Shown here: positions 18,098 through 25,978 of the stretch, piece after piece
Position numbering within the stretch: the stretch's first letter is position 1
How the letters are laid out: each line of letters begins with the position of its first letter
Source: UBA3946 sp002385755
GTDB taxonomy: Bacteria; Bacillota_I; Bacilli_A; ML615J-28; CAG-698
DNA: 64,000 nt
Direction: 5' to 3'
NCBI GenBank assembly: GCA_050953085.1
Contig: JBMNLX010000004.1
Span: forward strand, 1 to 64,000
Program-made: the position numbers and the translations under genes
Notes under the pieces: generated by a model
The model's input: the letters and a program-made list of their open reading frames with translations, nothing else
Told to the model about the DNA's origin: nothing
Database searches by the model: none

Positions 18098-18348
18098 GTA
18101 GAGGGTATTAGGGAAGGAGGTTGAATTATGAAATATGAAAAGCCTAGGGTCAACACACACTCAATTTATGATGTCCAAGAATATGAAGCATTAGCCGGGA
18201 CTGTTAGTTGTACGAACAACACTGGAGTAGTGTGTGGTGTTAATATCTGTATTTGTGTTGCATTCTGTTTTAAAAAAAGGTAACCCCATCTAATAAATCA
18301 TAAGTTCATTGTTAACAAAAATGTAAAAAATATCCTAATACCCTCTAC
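18098..18348 (+). repeat. 15-bp perfect inverted repeat bracketing the precursor gene
   Basis: gtagagggtattagg (18098-18112) and its exact complement cctaataccctctac (18334-18348) flank the 51-codon gene. The left arm ends at the first bases of the ribosome site (GGAAGGAGG, 18112-18120), so 5'-3' pairing in the mRNA could mask translation initiation or protect the message. Confidence 0.7.
18128..18283 (+). CDS. Cys-rich RiPP precursor peptide, 51 aa
   Basis: Too short for standard gene calling but strongly supported. AAGGAGG precedes ATG 18128, and the peptide sits just upstream of a radical SAM maturase and a PqqD-like protein. The N-terminal half (MKYEKPRVNTHSIYDVQEYE) is charged and leader-like. 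After A-L-A-G (~21-24) comes a core with five cysteines: C28, C36, C41, C43 and C47, spaced C-x7-C-x4-C-x-C-x3-C, among hydrophobic and small residues, ending FKKR. This fits a sactipeptide/ranthipeptide-type substrate whose Cys are thioether-linked by the maturase. Cleavage after A-L-A-G is my inference. Sequence class not recognised; distant similarity to Clo7bot-like Cys-rich peptides is possible. Confidence 0.8.
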   Translation: MKYEKPRVNTHSIYDVQEYEALAGTVSCTNNTGVVCGVNICICVAFCFKKR

Positions 18349-18390
18349 CGTTTTAAGGTGATGGGTTGGGATGTTTTTGTACATATACCC

Positions 18391-18430
18391 AAGCCAACCG
18401 TTTTATTGTGAAGTTGGCTTTTTATTATTC
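18391..18430 (+). terminator. Terminator between precursor and maturase genes
   Basis: Stem aagccaac/gttggctt (18391-18398 with 18413-18420) then TTTTTATT. An upstream gggttggg (18363-18370) could instead pair with part of the left arm (cccaagcc), a possible antiterminator. Partial read-through would give more precursor than enzyme. The rest of 18431-18630 has no clear gene; the maturase has its own ribosome site. Confidence 0.7.
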
Positions 18431-18630
18431 TACTGTACCATAAATGGTTGATCACACAGGTCAATTTAAAAGAGAAAAGGAATGTGCATCTCATTTGTGA
18501 GATTTAATAAAAAGCTAATACTTCCTTGTTATTTTTCCATTGTATTTGGAAATTCACTGCTGAAACAATTATAAAAAGGAAAGGAGGAAAAGTATATATC
18601 CTTGTTTGATAGGATTATATTAGGTTAATC

Positions 18631-19950
18631 ATGAAAGAACCTGTATTGATAAATAACAACCCTAATATTTACAAATTTAAAGATTTTTACTATATTCCTT
18701 CGGTTGGATACATATATGAAAAAGAATTGTCTGTGAAGCATTTTGAAAGATTAAAACATAAAGATGAGTCAAAAACAATTAACTTTAATAAAATTTATCC
18801 AACTACGATAGGATTAAACATAACTAATGCATGTAACCTTCGCTGTATTTATTGTTATAGCGAAACAAGTGATGAGAAGAAGGAAACATTATCAGACGAA
18901 ATTATTGATACGATTGTATCCATGCTTATGAAAAACGCTATTATTCGAAAGATGGCGTCGTCTGAGAAAAAGCTCCCAGAAACCTTTGTTATTCTCTCAG
19001 GAGGGGGAGAACCGACGTATTATACAGAAAAATTCAAGACATTAGTAAAAAGGATTAAAGCAATTGAAAATTCAAAAATACATTTAGTTACAAATGGTAT
19101 GTTTTCGGCAAAAACTGCGAAATTTATCATAAACAATGTCGATAGCATCAATTTCTCTTTTGACGGCACTCCCTTCTTACAAAACAAACAAAGGCCAACG
19201 TCCAAAGGAAATGGATCATTTGATGTTATATACAAAAACATCAAGTTATTTGATGAACAAAAAAAGGAATACTCCATTAGAACAACAATATCTGAAGAAA
19301 ACTTCTGTTATATAGAGGAAATGAGTCAATTAATTTTTAATAATTTTAAATACATTAAATCCTGGCAGATTGAAAGTGTGTTCAAAAGTGGTCGCGCATG
19401 CAATTTGTGCATCAACCAGCAAGCCAATTTTTCCTCTGAGTTTGATAAGATATGCGAATATGTTTATTCTAACCATCCTCAAAAAATGATATTCAATACC
19501 GAGTTTTCATATATACTAAAAGATAATTACTGTGCGGCGAGCAATGGTACGAATTTTTGGATTGATGCTTACGGTGATATTGTTGAATGCAGTTCGGTTG
19601 AAAAAAAAGACGTGTTCAAGATTGGAAGGATTGACAAGAAAGAAATCATCATTCAAGGAAATAACCACAAAGAATTTACTGAGTATCGTGAAAGAATGTT
19701 AAAAATGTGTAAAGATTGTTTTATATTTAACATATGTGCTGGTGGATGCCCTGAGAAAATGTTAAGGGACAAACATGGAGAATTCATCAACCAAGAGAGA
19801 TCGGCTAAATGCTTATACATGAAAAGCTATTGGAAAAACAAAATCGAAATGGTGTTTAAAAAGAAGCAAATATCAGATATCCGGTTAGAGTTACATGAAA
19901 CAATTGAGGGAACGCCAATTTATAAAATAGTTCAAAAAGGTGAGTTATGA
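18631..19950 (+). CDS. Radical SAM/SPASM peptide maturase
   Basis: A 439-aa enzyme predicted to install thioether or C-C links on the precursor using S-adenosylmethionine radicals. The radical SAM cluster motif is C68-N-L-R-C72-I-Y-C75, followed by the SAM-binding GGGEPT (~130) and F-S-F-D-G-T. The C-terminal SPASM/twitch region carries extra cysteines for auxiliary clusters (NYCAAS, VECSS, then CKDCFIFNICAGGC). The N-terminal ~55 residues may contact the leader. A separate PqqD-like protein follows with a 4-base ATGA overlap, so recognition is in trans. AT-rich codon use contrasts with the flanking backbone. Confidence 0.9.
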   Translation: MKEPVLINNNPNIYKFKDFYYIPSVGYIYEKELSVKHFERLKHKDESKTINFNKIYPTTIGLNITNACNLRCIYCYSETSDEKKETLSDEIIDTIVSMLMKNAIIRKMASSEKKLPETFVILSGGGEPTYYTEKFKTLVKRIKAIENSKIHLVTNGMFSAKTAKFIINNVDSINFSFDGTPFLQNKQRPTSKGNGSFDVIYKNIKLFDEQKKEYSIRTTISEENFCYIEEMSQLIFNNFKYIKSWQIESVFKSGRACNLCINQQANFSSEFDKICEYVYSNHPQKMIFNTEFSYILKDNYCAASNGTNFWIDAYGDIVECSSVEKKDVFKIGRIDKKEIIIQGNNHKEFTEYRERMLKMCKDCFIFNICAGGCPEKMLRDKHGEFINQERSAKCLYMKSYWKNKIEMVFKKKQISDIRLELHETIEGTPIYKIVQKGEL

Positions 19951-20210
19951 GAATTATAAAAACGATATCAAGTGAAGAAAAAGTAAATGATGAAATGATT
20001 ATTATGAATAAAGACGAAACCAGCATCGTCACGTTGAATTCTACGGCAACCATTGTTTGGAATTTAATAGATAAACATCATGATTTTGACGCGATTTGCT
20101 TGGAAATGAAAAGTATTTTCGCAGATGTCGATGAACAAGAAATCGTCGCTGACGTGGACGAAACCATTTCACAATTTGTAAATGCCGGAATAGTTGTTAT
20201 CGATGAATAA
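19947..20210 (+). CDS. PqqD-like RiPP recognition protein
   Basis: 87 aa with the PqqD/RRE winged-helix pattern: a beta-hairpin region MIIMNKDETSIVTLNSTATIVWNLID (~19-43; the S/N-x-T-A-x-x-V/I-W-x-L motif is typical), then two helices and the wing ending VNAGIVVIDE. It should bind the precursor leader and deliver it to the radical SAM enzyme. It overlaps the upstream gene by four bases and the downstream gene by eight, showing tight coupling. Confidence 0.85.
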   Translation: MRIIKTISSEEKVNDEMIIMNKDETSIVTLNSTATIVWNLIDKHHDFDAICLEMKSIFADVDEQEIVADVDETISQFVNAGIVVIDE

Positions 20211-20997
20211 GATTGCTTGTGAAGTCCAAGTATGCAGCTTGAGATTATCCTTACCATTGCATCTTTATGACATTCTGAGAAAATACATTGAGTTAAAAGA
20301 ATTGAATGAAATAACTGATATTGATGTTAAAGTAATCAAGAAAAGGAAATCATATCATGTAATAACTAATACTGAATCAGTATTAGGCAAGAGTAAAGAA
20401 GAAGTTTTTGGGTGCATACTAGAAGAGATTGAGAAAAAAATCATTAAAAACAGTGAAGAAGTGATATTGCATTGTAGCGCCATAAAAAAGAATAATGATG
20501 TGATTATTTTTTGCGGACAAAGAGGTGCGGGTAAATCCACCGCTTTGTTAAACATGCTTAAAAAAGGTTATGATTTTTTTGCTGATGATTTTGTATATCT
20601 GAAAGCTCGAAAGATTAAAGCGATTGATTTACCCATCAAATCAAGAAAAACTAGAATAAATAGTTTAAAGGTCAAATTAGTGGATGAATTCAAATATATC
20701 TTACCTAAGCCAGAACAAGCATTTGATTCAAACAATTATTATGATTTAAAAACAATCGTATTCCCGATATATGATCCTGAAGGAAAAATTGGCTTCGAAA
20801 AAGTAACAGGTGTTGATTTTTTTAATAAAATTATTAGAAACTGTAAGAAGACAATTAGCATGACTACGATATACAGAGAACTTATGGATCTTGTTAATGT
20901 GCATGCTTACATAATACAATATGCAAATAATAATGAATTCTATCAATGCATGGAACAGATATTGGTTGATGCCAATAAACATGAGAATATCAGTTAA
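20203..20997 (+). CDS. HprK-like P-loop kinase
   Basis: 264 aa resembling the C-terminal kinase domain of HPr kinase/phosphorylase, without its N-terminal domain. Walker A GQRGAGKST lies at ~105, followed by FFADDFVYLK (Asp pair typical of the HprK active site) and YYDLKTIVFP. HprK-like proteins recur in RiPP clusters such as paeninodin-type lasso peptide loci, where one phosphorylates a precursor serine. Here the target could be the precursor (Ser12 or Ser27), but that is inference. ATG 20203 is preferred over an upstream in-frame TTG (20194); both overlap the PqqD gene. Confidence 0.75.
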   Translation: MNKIACEVQVCSLRLSLPLHLYDILRKYIELKELNEITDIDVKVIKKRKSYHVITNTESVLGKSKEEVFGCILEEIEKKIIKNSEEVILHCSAIKKNNDVIIFCGQRGAGKSTALLNMLKKGYDFFADDFVYLKARKIKAIDLPIKSRKTRINSLKVKLVDEFKYILPKPEQAFDSNNYYDLKTIVFPIYDPEGKIGFEKVTGVDFFNKIIRNCKKTISMTTIYRELMDLVNVHAYIIQYANNNEFYQCMEQILVDANKHENIS

Positions 20998-21018
20998 TAA
21001 GGCTAGGAGGCTCACAAA

Positions 21019-22779
21019 ATGAAGAATTCTTGTAAACTCATTGGGATGGTATTTAAAAAGTACCCGTTTTATATTATTTTCGGTTTTTTTGTTAGTGTTA
21101 TAAATACATCGTTCGTATTGGTGAATTTTTATTCATTAAAAATCATCATTGAAATTTTAGAATCCGGAACAGGTCAATTTGTTGATGTTGCGAAGGTTGT
21201 ATTGATATTTGTTGCGATAAATTCTGTATTAAGCATAATTAGTGCATTCTATTATAAGAAATACTGCCCTGTAATAGAGCAGAAAATCAAAACGTCATTT
21301 AAGTCGGTTTTCTTTCATAAAGTAAGTAAAACCAAGCTCATACACTTTGAAGACAGTAATCATTATAATGATATATCAAAAGCCGGGGACGTGGTCGAAA
21401 AAAATATCATAAACACTTGCGACTATTTCTTTGGCTTCATCGGCACGGTATGCGAGGTTTTATTACTCTCGAGCGTTGTAATCATATTTAACTTTCGTTT
21501 GTTATTTGTCGGTATTCTTTTTATAGTCATTAATTTGCTGTTAAGTTTCTTAACGAGTAGATATGGATATATACAATATGAAAGAAACGTTAAGAATATT
21601 AGAAAACAAAATTATATTTCTTCGCTGTTTGCTAATAAAAGGTATGCAGAAGAGCTGAAAATATATGATTTTTCTCCTTTTTTAATCAGGCAATACGATA
21701 AAATAACTGAATATAAAATTAAAAACATTAAGAAATATTCAGTAAAGATTTCTATTCTCACTGCTTTACAGAAATTAATGCAATTGTCACTTGTATTGAT
21801 TATAATCATTGTTCTTGTGGGCGGTGTTTTGAAAGGGACCACTACTTTGGGTGTTTTTTCCGCTATGCTCGTCGCCACACAAAACTTCGTATCTTCCTTC
21901 TCTTCGCTTTTCAGCATAATTCCCAACATGAAAAAAGAGTCCTTATATATTAAGAATTATGTAAAATTCATGGAAATGGAAGATGATTATCAGGGAAGTT
22001 TAGAGTGTGTTTTTGAGAATTTAACCATAACAACAAAGAATCTCTCTTTTAGTTATCCAGGTTCAGAAAAGTTGGTTTTAGACAGCGTAAATATGAATAT
22101 TAACGATAATAAAAAAATAGCACTTATCGGACCGAATGGCGCTGGTAAAACCACTTTAGTAAAATTGCTCATAGGTCTTTTTCCACCCCAAAACGGTGTC
22201 ATTTTGTATAATCAGGACGATCTGACGGAAATCAGCCGTTATCAATTATATGATCGTGTCGCGGTCATACCCCAGAATTTCAATATTTATGAGTTTACGA
22301 TTGCGGAAAACTTGTTGATGAGGGAATACACAGAAGAGGATGAGACAAATGTTAAAACCGTTTTACAGAGAATAGGATTATATGAAAAGGTACAAGCCCT
22401 CAAAAACAAAGAAAATACGGTTTTGGGAAAGATGTTTGAAGAAAACGGAACTGAATTTTCCGGTGGCGAAAAACAAAAAATCGCCATAGGTCGGGCTTTA
22501 ATAAGGGAGCCGGAGATTATTATCATGGACGAGGCCACCGCATCACTTGACCCACTGGCGGAAAAGGAAATAATTGATCTCAGCATGGAATTGTTTAAAG
22601 ACAAAAAAATGATCATCATATCGCATCGACTTTCAATGGCGCTTCAAACAGATTATATATATTTATTGGATGAAGGGAAAATTGCCGAGGAAGGCACCCA
22701 TAATGAATTAATGGAAATTAAGGGGAAGTATTACGAACTGTTTACTACCCAAGCTTCAAAATACGGTTTGGAAAAATGA
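21019..22779 (+). CDS. ABC exporter (fused membrane and ATPase domains)
   Basis: 586-aa half-transporter, likely a homodimeric exporter of the mature peptide. Residues ~15-310 hold six transmembrane helices; the ATPase domain follows with Walker A IGPNGAGKTT (~371), Q-loop PQNF, signature FSGGEKQKIAIGRAL (~480), Walker B IIIMDEATASLDP (~503) and H-loop ISHRLS. No N-terminal C39 peptidase domain is present, so leader removal must be done elsewhere, plausibly by the next gene. AGGAGG ribosome site. The stop overlaps the next start (ATGA). Confidence 0.93.
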   Translation: MKNSCKLIGMVFKKYPFYIIFGFFVSVINTSFVLVNFYSLKIIIEILESGTGQFVDVAKVVLIFVAINSVLSIISAFYYKKYCPVIEQKIKTSFKSVFFHKVSKTKLIHFEDSNHYNDISKAGDVVEKNIINTCDYFFGFIGTVCEVLLLSSVVIIFNFRLLFVGILFIVINLLLSFLTSRYGYIQYERNVKNIRKQNYISSLFANKRYAEELKIYDFSPFLIRQYDKITEYKIKNIKKYSVKISILTALQKLMQLSLVLIIIIVLVGGVLKGTTTLGVFSAMLVATQNFVSSFSSLFSIIPNMKKESLYIKNYVKFMEMEDDYQGSLECVFENLTITTKNLSFSYPGSEKLVLDSVNMNINDNKKIALIGPNGAGKTTLVKLLIGLFPPQNGVILYNQDDLTEISRYQLYDRVAVIPQNFNIYEFTIAENLLMREYTEEDETNVKTVLQRIGLYEKVQALKNKENTVLGKMFEENGTEFSGGEKQKIAIGRALIREPEIIIMDEATASLDPLAEKEIIDLSMELFKDKKMIIISHRLSMALQTDYIYLLDEGKIAEEGTHNELMEIKGKYYELFTTQASKYGLEK

Positions 22780-23261
22780 ACATGGAACTGCAAAAGCGAG
22801 TAATTGAAATATGTTGTCAGAAACAAGGGTGTTTTAAGACGAAAGTAAACGGCGACTGCATGTACCCTTTTATTAGGAACGGTGAAAGCGTTTCGGTCTT
22901 TTCCTATAGTGACAAGGAACCGATGGTCGGTGACATCGTATTGATTTTAATAAATAAAGACATGTATGTTCATCGATTGTTAAAAATAAAGAACAGTGGT
23001 GTCATAGCCAAAGGCGATATGAATGTCAAATTGGACGATCCCGTGCCTATCGACAATATTGCCGGGTTTATCAGGAGGTATCAGTCCTATAACAACAGAA
23101 ACAAGCGTCTTATTAGAAAACTTGTCAGATTGTCATATAAAGCAGGTATTTATTTCGAGAAAAATATTTTTAAAAACAGGGAAAAATGCCTGGAGTCAAT
23201 GCGAAAGAGAAAGAAAAGAATTATAAGCATTTCGAGAAAGGTGATAAAAAATGATCACTAG
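22776..23261 (+). CDS. S26/SipW-like peptidase homologue with Cys nucleophile
   Basis: 161 aa. The fold pattern is that of ER/SipW-type signal peptidases: nucleophile box N-G-D-C28-M-Y-P-F-I-R-N-G-E, the MVGDIVL strand, the base box Y-V-H66-R-L-L-K-I and the K-G-D81-M-N motif. The usual Ser before Met is Cys28, giving a possible Cys-His dyad. No clear N-terminal transmembrane helix is visible; the C-terminus is very basic. Its place after an exporter without a peptidase domain suggests leader removal, but an inactive binding role is equally possible. It overlaps the exporter by four bases and the next gene by eleven. Confidence 0.75.
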   Translation: MNMELQKRVIEICCQKQGCFKTKVNGDCMYPFIRNGESVSVFSYSDKEPMVGDIVLILINKDMYVHRLLKIKNSGVIAKGDMNVKLDDPVPIDNIAGFIRRYQSYNNRNKRLIRKLVRLSYKAGIYFEKNIFKNREKCLESMRKRKKRIISISRKVIKNDH

Positions 23262-24699
23262 CGAACAGAAGTTTATTCTCGATGTTATTAGAAACAATGA
23301 TTATGTGAAAAGACCAATCGATTACAAAGTGTTAATGAACGAATTGATGAGGCACAGATTGTTTCTGGCTTTGTATTCGCAAGTAGAACCTTATTTACCA
23401 GAAATATACAAAAAAATATATTATTTGAACAGGCAAAAGTTATTAAATGTCAAAAAAGCGCAACTAGATTTTTTTAAGAAGATAATAGCCGAATTGAATA
23501 ATACAGGAATTAACTATATTGTATTGAAAGGCTTTGCAAATGAAAATAAGCTCTACGGTAATTATGAAAGTCGTATGTTTGGCGATTTGGATATATTTGT
23601 TCGGATGGAAGACTTTGAGAAAATCATTAATGGTATTTTAAAAGTATTTCCCGATGCAAAAGTCGAGTATAATTGTGATTATTATTATCATGAGACATTG
23701 GTAAGAATAAATTATGACGGTCATGAATACATGTTAGAAATTAAGAGAAGGCATCGGGGTTGCCCTTATGCTGATAATGCCTACTTTTTTTCTAATATTA
23801 CATATGAGCGGATTTCCGTTGGTGATCTTATGTATCCGGTCTTAAATGAGGAAGCGTTATTCATTTCCTTTGTTATATATATTTACAATTATTTCTCGCG
23901 AAAGAGCGCTTATATCCTATCGCGAAAAAACCGATTATGTTATTTCTATGATTTCTATAAATTATGCAAAATAATAGAATATAAAGAGCATTTTAAAAAA
24001 CACCAGAATAAATATGAACATGAACTGAAAACTGTTTTTCATTGGCTCAAGATCGTTTTTAATGACAATAGTTTTGCATTTGCTGACAAGCCAAAGGATG
24101 AAATGCACTTTGAAATTATTGACCGGATTTTTAATAGCGATATGATTGGCGATGTGTATGAAAAGTTTTATTTTGACTTAGCTGAACATGCCTCCGCACT
24201 TAAAAATAATTTTAAACTAAGTTCTAATGATTATTCCATAAAAGGAAAGGTTCGTGCTCACGGTGAACAATTATATATCGCATTCAATACCGATTGTTTT
24301 TGCAATGACGGTAATGAATTGGTGTATCTCTATTTACACGGTAGAAATGTTTATGGCGAACCTTTGTATCCCTTTTTACCTGTTTCAATAAGATTTTGTC
24401 AAAATGATATAAGAATATTCAACAGATTTACCATTGATCATTCAAAAGGTATTTTCCGAAGAAACTGCGAGGCAGACATGCCTTATCATAAACCCAACAC
24501 TTTTGCATATTCTCTGTCGGATGATAAGATAGAAATATCCATTGATTTGTCAAAACTAAATGTTAATCATTTGACTGGTGAAACTTATGGATATAATATC
24601 GAATTAATTAAAATCATCGATGACGATAATATTATTGTATTATCAAGAGAAAATGATAATATTGAACAACTTAATTTTATTAGAAACGAAAAAGCGTAA
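23251..24699 (+). CDS. Nucleotidyltransferase-like RiPP accessory protein
   Basis: 482 aa. Residues ~1-300 fit the NTP_transf_5 type found in RiPP and lasso clusters: I-V-L-K-G-F-A and R-M-F-G-D-L-D-I-F-V (metal-binding D-x-D) are visible. The last ~160 residues (RAHGEQLYIAFNTDCF... onwards) look beta-rich and separate, an extension I do not recognise. The substrate is unknown; nucleotidylation of the peptide or of a carrier has been proposed for such proteins. It is the last gene of the operon, followed by a terminator. Confidence 0.7.
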   Translation: MITSEQKFILDVIRNNDYVKRPIDYKVLMNELMRHRLFLALYSQVEPYLPEIYKKIYYLNRQKLLNVKKAQLDFFKKIIAELNNTGINYIVLKGFANENKLYGNYESRMFGDLDIFVRMEDFEKIINGILKVFPDAKVEYNCDYYYHETLVRINYDGHEYMLEIKRRHRGCPYADNAYFFSNITYERISVGDLMYPVLNEEALFISFVIYIYNYFSRKSAYILSRKNRLCYFYDFYKLCKIIEYKEHFKKHQNKYEHELKTVFHWLKIVFNDNSFAFADKPKDEMHFEIIDRIFNSDMIGDVYEKFYFDLAEHASALKNNFKLSSNDYSIKGKVRAHGEQLYIAFNTDCFCNDGNELVYLYLHGRNVYGEPLYPFLPVSIRFCQNDIRIFNRFTIDHSKGIFRRNCEADMPYHKPNTFAYSLSDDKIEISIDLSKLNVNHLTGETYGYNIELIKIIDDDNIIVLSRENDNIEQLNFIRNEKA

Positions 24700-24774
24700 T
24701 AAACACATAGAAGAAGAAAGATGTAAACTCATTCGCTTATCAATACCAATCGGTTGCGCATGTCCTTTAATCAT

Positions 24775-24816
24775 AAATGCCTGCCTTCAGCATGACTCGG
24801 AGGGAGGCATTTTTTA
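24775..24816 (+). terminator. Terminator of the RiPP operon
   Basis: Outer stem aaatgcct/aggcattt (24775-24782 with 24805-24812) followed by T's. Nothing else is seen between 24700 and 24914. Confidence 0.7.
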
Positions 24817-24914
24817 TCCCTGTAATTGCAAGCACATCTTTCCAGTTCGCATATTCATTTGCATACTGACGCCGCTAGAGAGGCATTGTAACACATGTAA
24901 GCCTATTCCCTTGG

Positions 24915-25038
24915 TAGCGTAAAATTTTATTGGTTAGTATTAGTTAGATGCTATAAATAGGCGTCGAAATTTTTTAAGTGTTTTTAACTATACAACCATT
25001 TAGGTGAAACGATTTCATGTATGAAATCCTTCATCTTT
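24915..25038. mobile_element. ISLre2-family left-end remnant
   Basis: About 120 bases match the left end of the complete ISLre2-type element (36281-36405): tagcgtaaaattttattgg, then ctataaataggcgtcg and atgaaatccttcatctt. The match ends at a cttcatctt shared by both partners, beyond which the sequence is pseudokinase DNA. The rest of the element is gone. It marks the right edge of the RiPP island. Confidence 0.85.
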
Positions 25039-25476
25039 GACGTCAATAGCTACAGGGTGATTGCCGTGAGTTGTTATGACGCGGCATCGCGCGGGACTTT
25101 GCTTCACGATCTGGGCGACGCTCTCCGGCAACTGACGTCGACGACCCGCGAGGATGAAAGCAATCTTAGCCTCGTCCGCATAAATATCGCCTTCTTCAAG
25201 GAATTTCTACGCGGGTATTTTTCGGAAACGCGCGATTTTCTCACGCAAAAAGAAGCCGACTATATTATCGACGCCGTGCGCCTGAAGGCGCTCGAGAGCG
25301 GGCTTAGATATTTGAACGATTATTTTGCGGGAAATAAAACATACAATATCTTCTATAAGGAACAAAATATCGATCGCGCCCGTAACCAGTTCAGGCTGGT
25401 GGAAGATATCGAAACTCACTACGAAGGGATGCGCAACACGGTAAGTTTTCTTTATAATCAGGCAAACGCTAAATAA
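25021..25476 (+). pseudogene. 5'-truncated duplicate of the pseudokinase gene
   Basis: 151 aa equal to the C-terminal part of the 15682-16758 protein with three substitutions (E to D in DLG-x-ALR, S to R, H to Q). The first three codons (ATG AAA TCC) come from the IS remnant, and AGGTGA lies upstream, so translation of a fusion fragment is conceivable. The N-lobe and catalytic loop are missing. Confidence 0.9.
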
Positions 25477-25950
25477 AAACCCGGCCCGGGTTCTTATTTT
25501 TTTTTTTTACAAAATGTATGGTATTATTGATAAAAGTGTGATATACTTAAAAAACGGAAGATTATAATAAAAAAATTTAATGCGAATATTATATGCAGGG
25601 GAAGATGAAAGCGCCCTGTTTTTTGTTTCTCCCGCGTTGTTAAACGATTAAATCAAACGCGTCATCAAGTATAAATCGTTTTTTTTCGGGGCGGATTAAA
25701 TCCCGAAAAGGTATTTTTTCTGCCAATTTAGAGCTTCGCGCTGTTTAAAATTTAATAACTTTGTTGGCGGCGGTTTTCGGGAGTAAGAACGCCGTCAACG
25801 GGAAAAAAGTTGGGGGAAGCGGCGCGGATATTCCGCCCAATTATTTTTTCGTTAAAAAATACGCTTTGATTCTTTAAATATAGGACCGTTTTTGGTGGAA
25901 TTATTATGAAAGTTATGAAATTCCGCCACAAAATCAATTTTTTATGTTAT
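25029..25950. repeat. Right copy of the ~0.93-kb direct repeat
   Basis: Matches 16311-17252. Its right end runs straight into the native promoter of the PAS-GGDEF gene, so this side looks like the original chromosomal flank. The spacer 25477-25950 repeats the sRNA candidate and hairpins of the left copy. Confidence 0.9.
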
Positions 25951-25953
25951 AAT
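25945..25953 (+). promoter_or_regulatory. Extended -10 promoter of the PAS-GGDEF-HD gene
   Basis: TGTTATAAT just upstream of an AAAGGTGAT ribosome site. In the left repeat copy this box is destroyed (ttatgacgg). Confidence 0.65.
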
Positions 25954-25978
25954 AGTAGTTCTCTAATAAAGGTGATAG

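Noticed and set aside
2991..22779. Possible UGA-as-Trp recoding
   Set aside because: ku, ligD and the ABC exporter end at TGA in the right place, and no gene needs TGA read through.
18128..24699. Lasso peptide cluster
   Set aside because: HprK-like kinase and NTP_transf_5 genes are typical, but there is no asparagine-synthetase-like cyclase and the precursor is Cys-rich with a radical SAM partner.
25752..25937. Minus-strand ORF of 61 codons in the duplicated spacer
   Set aside because: No ribosome site, and it is disrupted in the left copy; hairpins explain the conserved sequence better.
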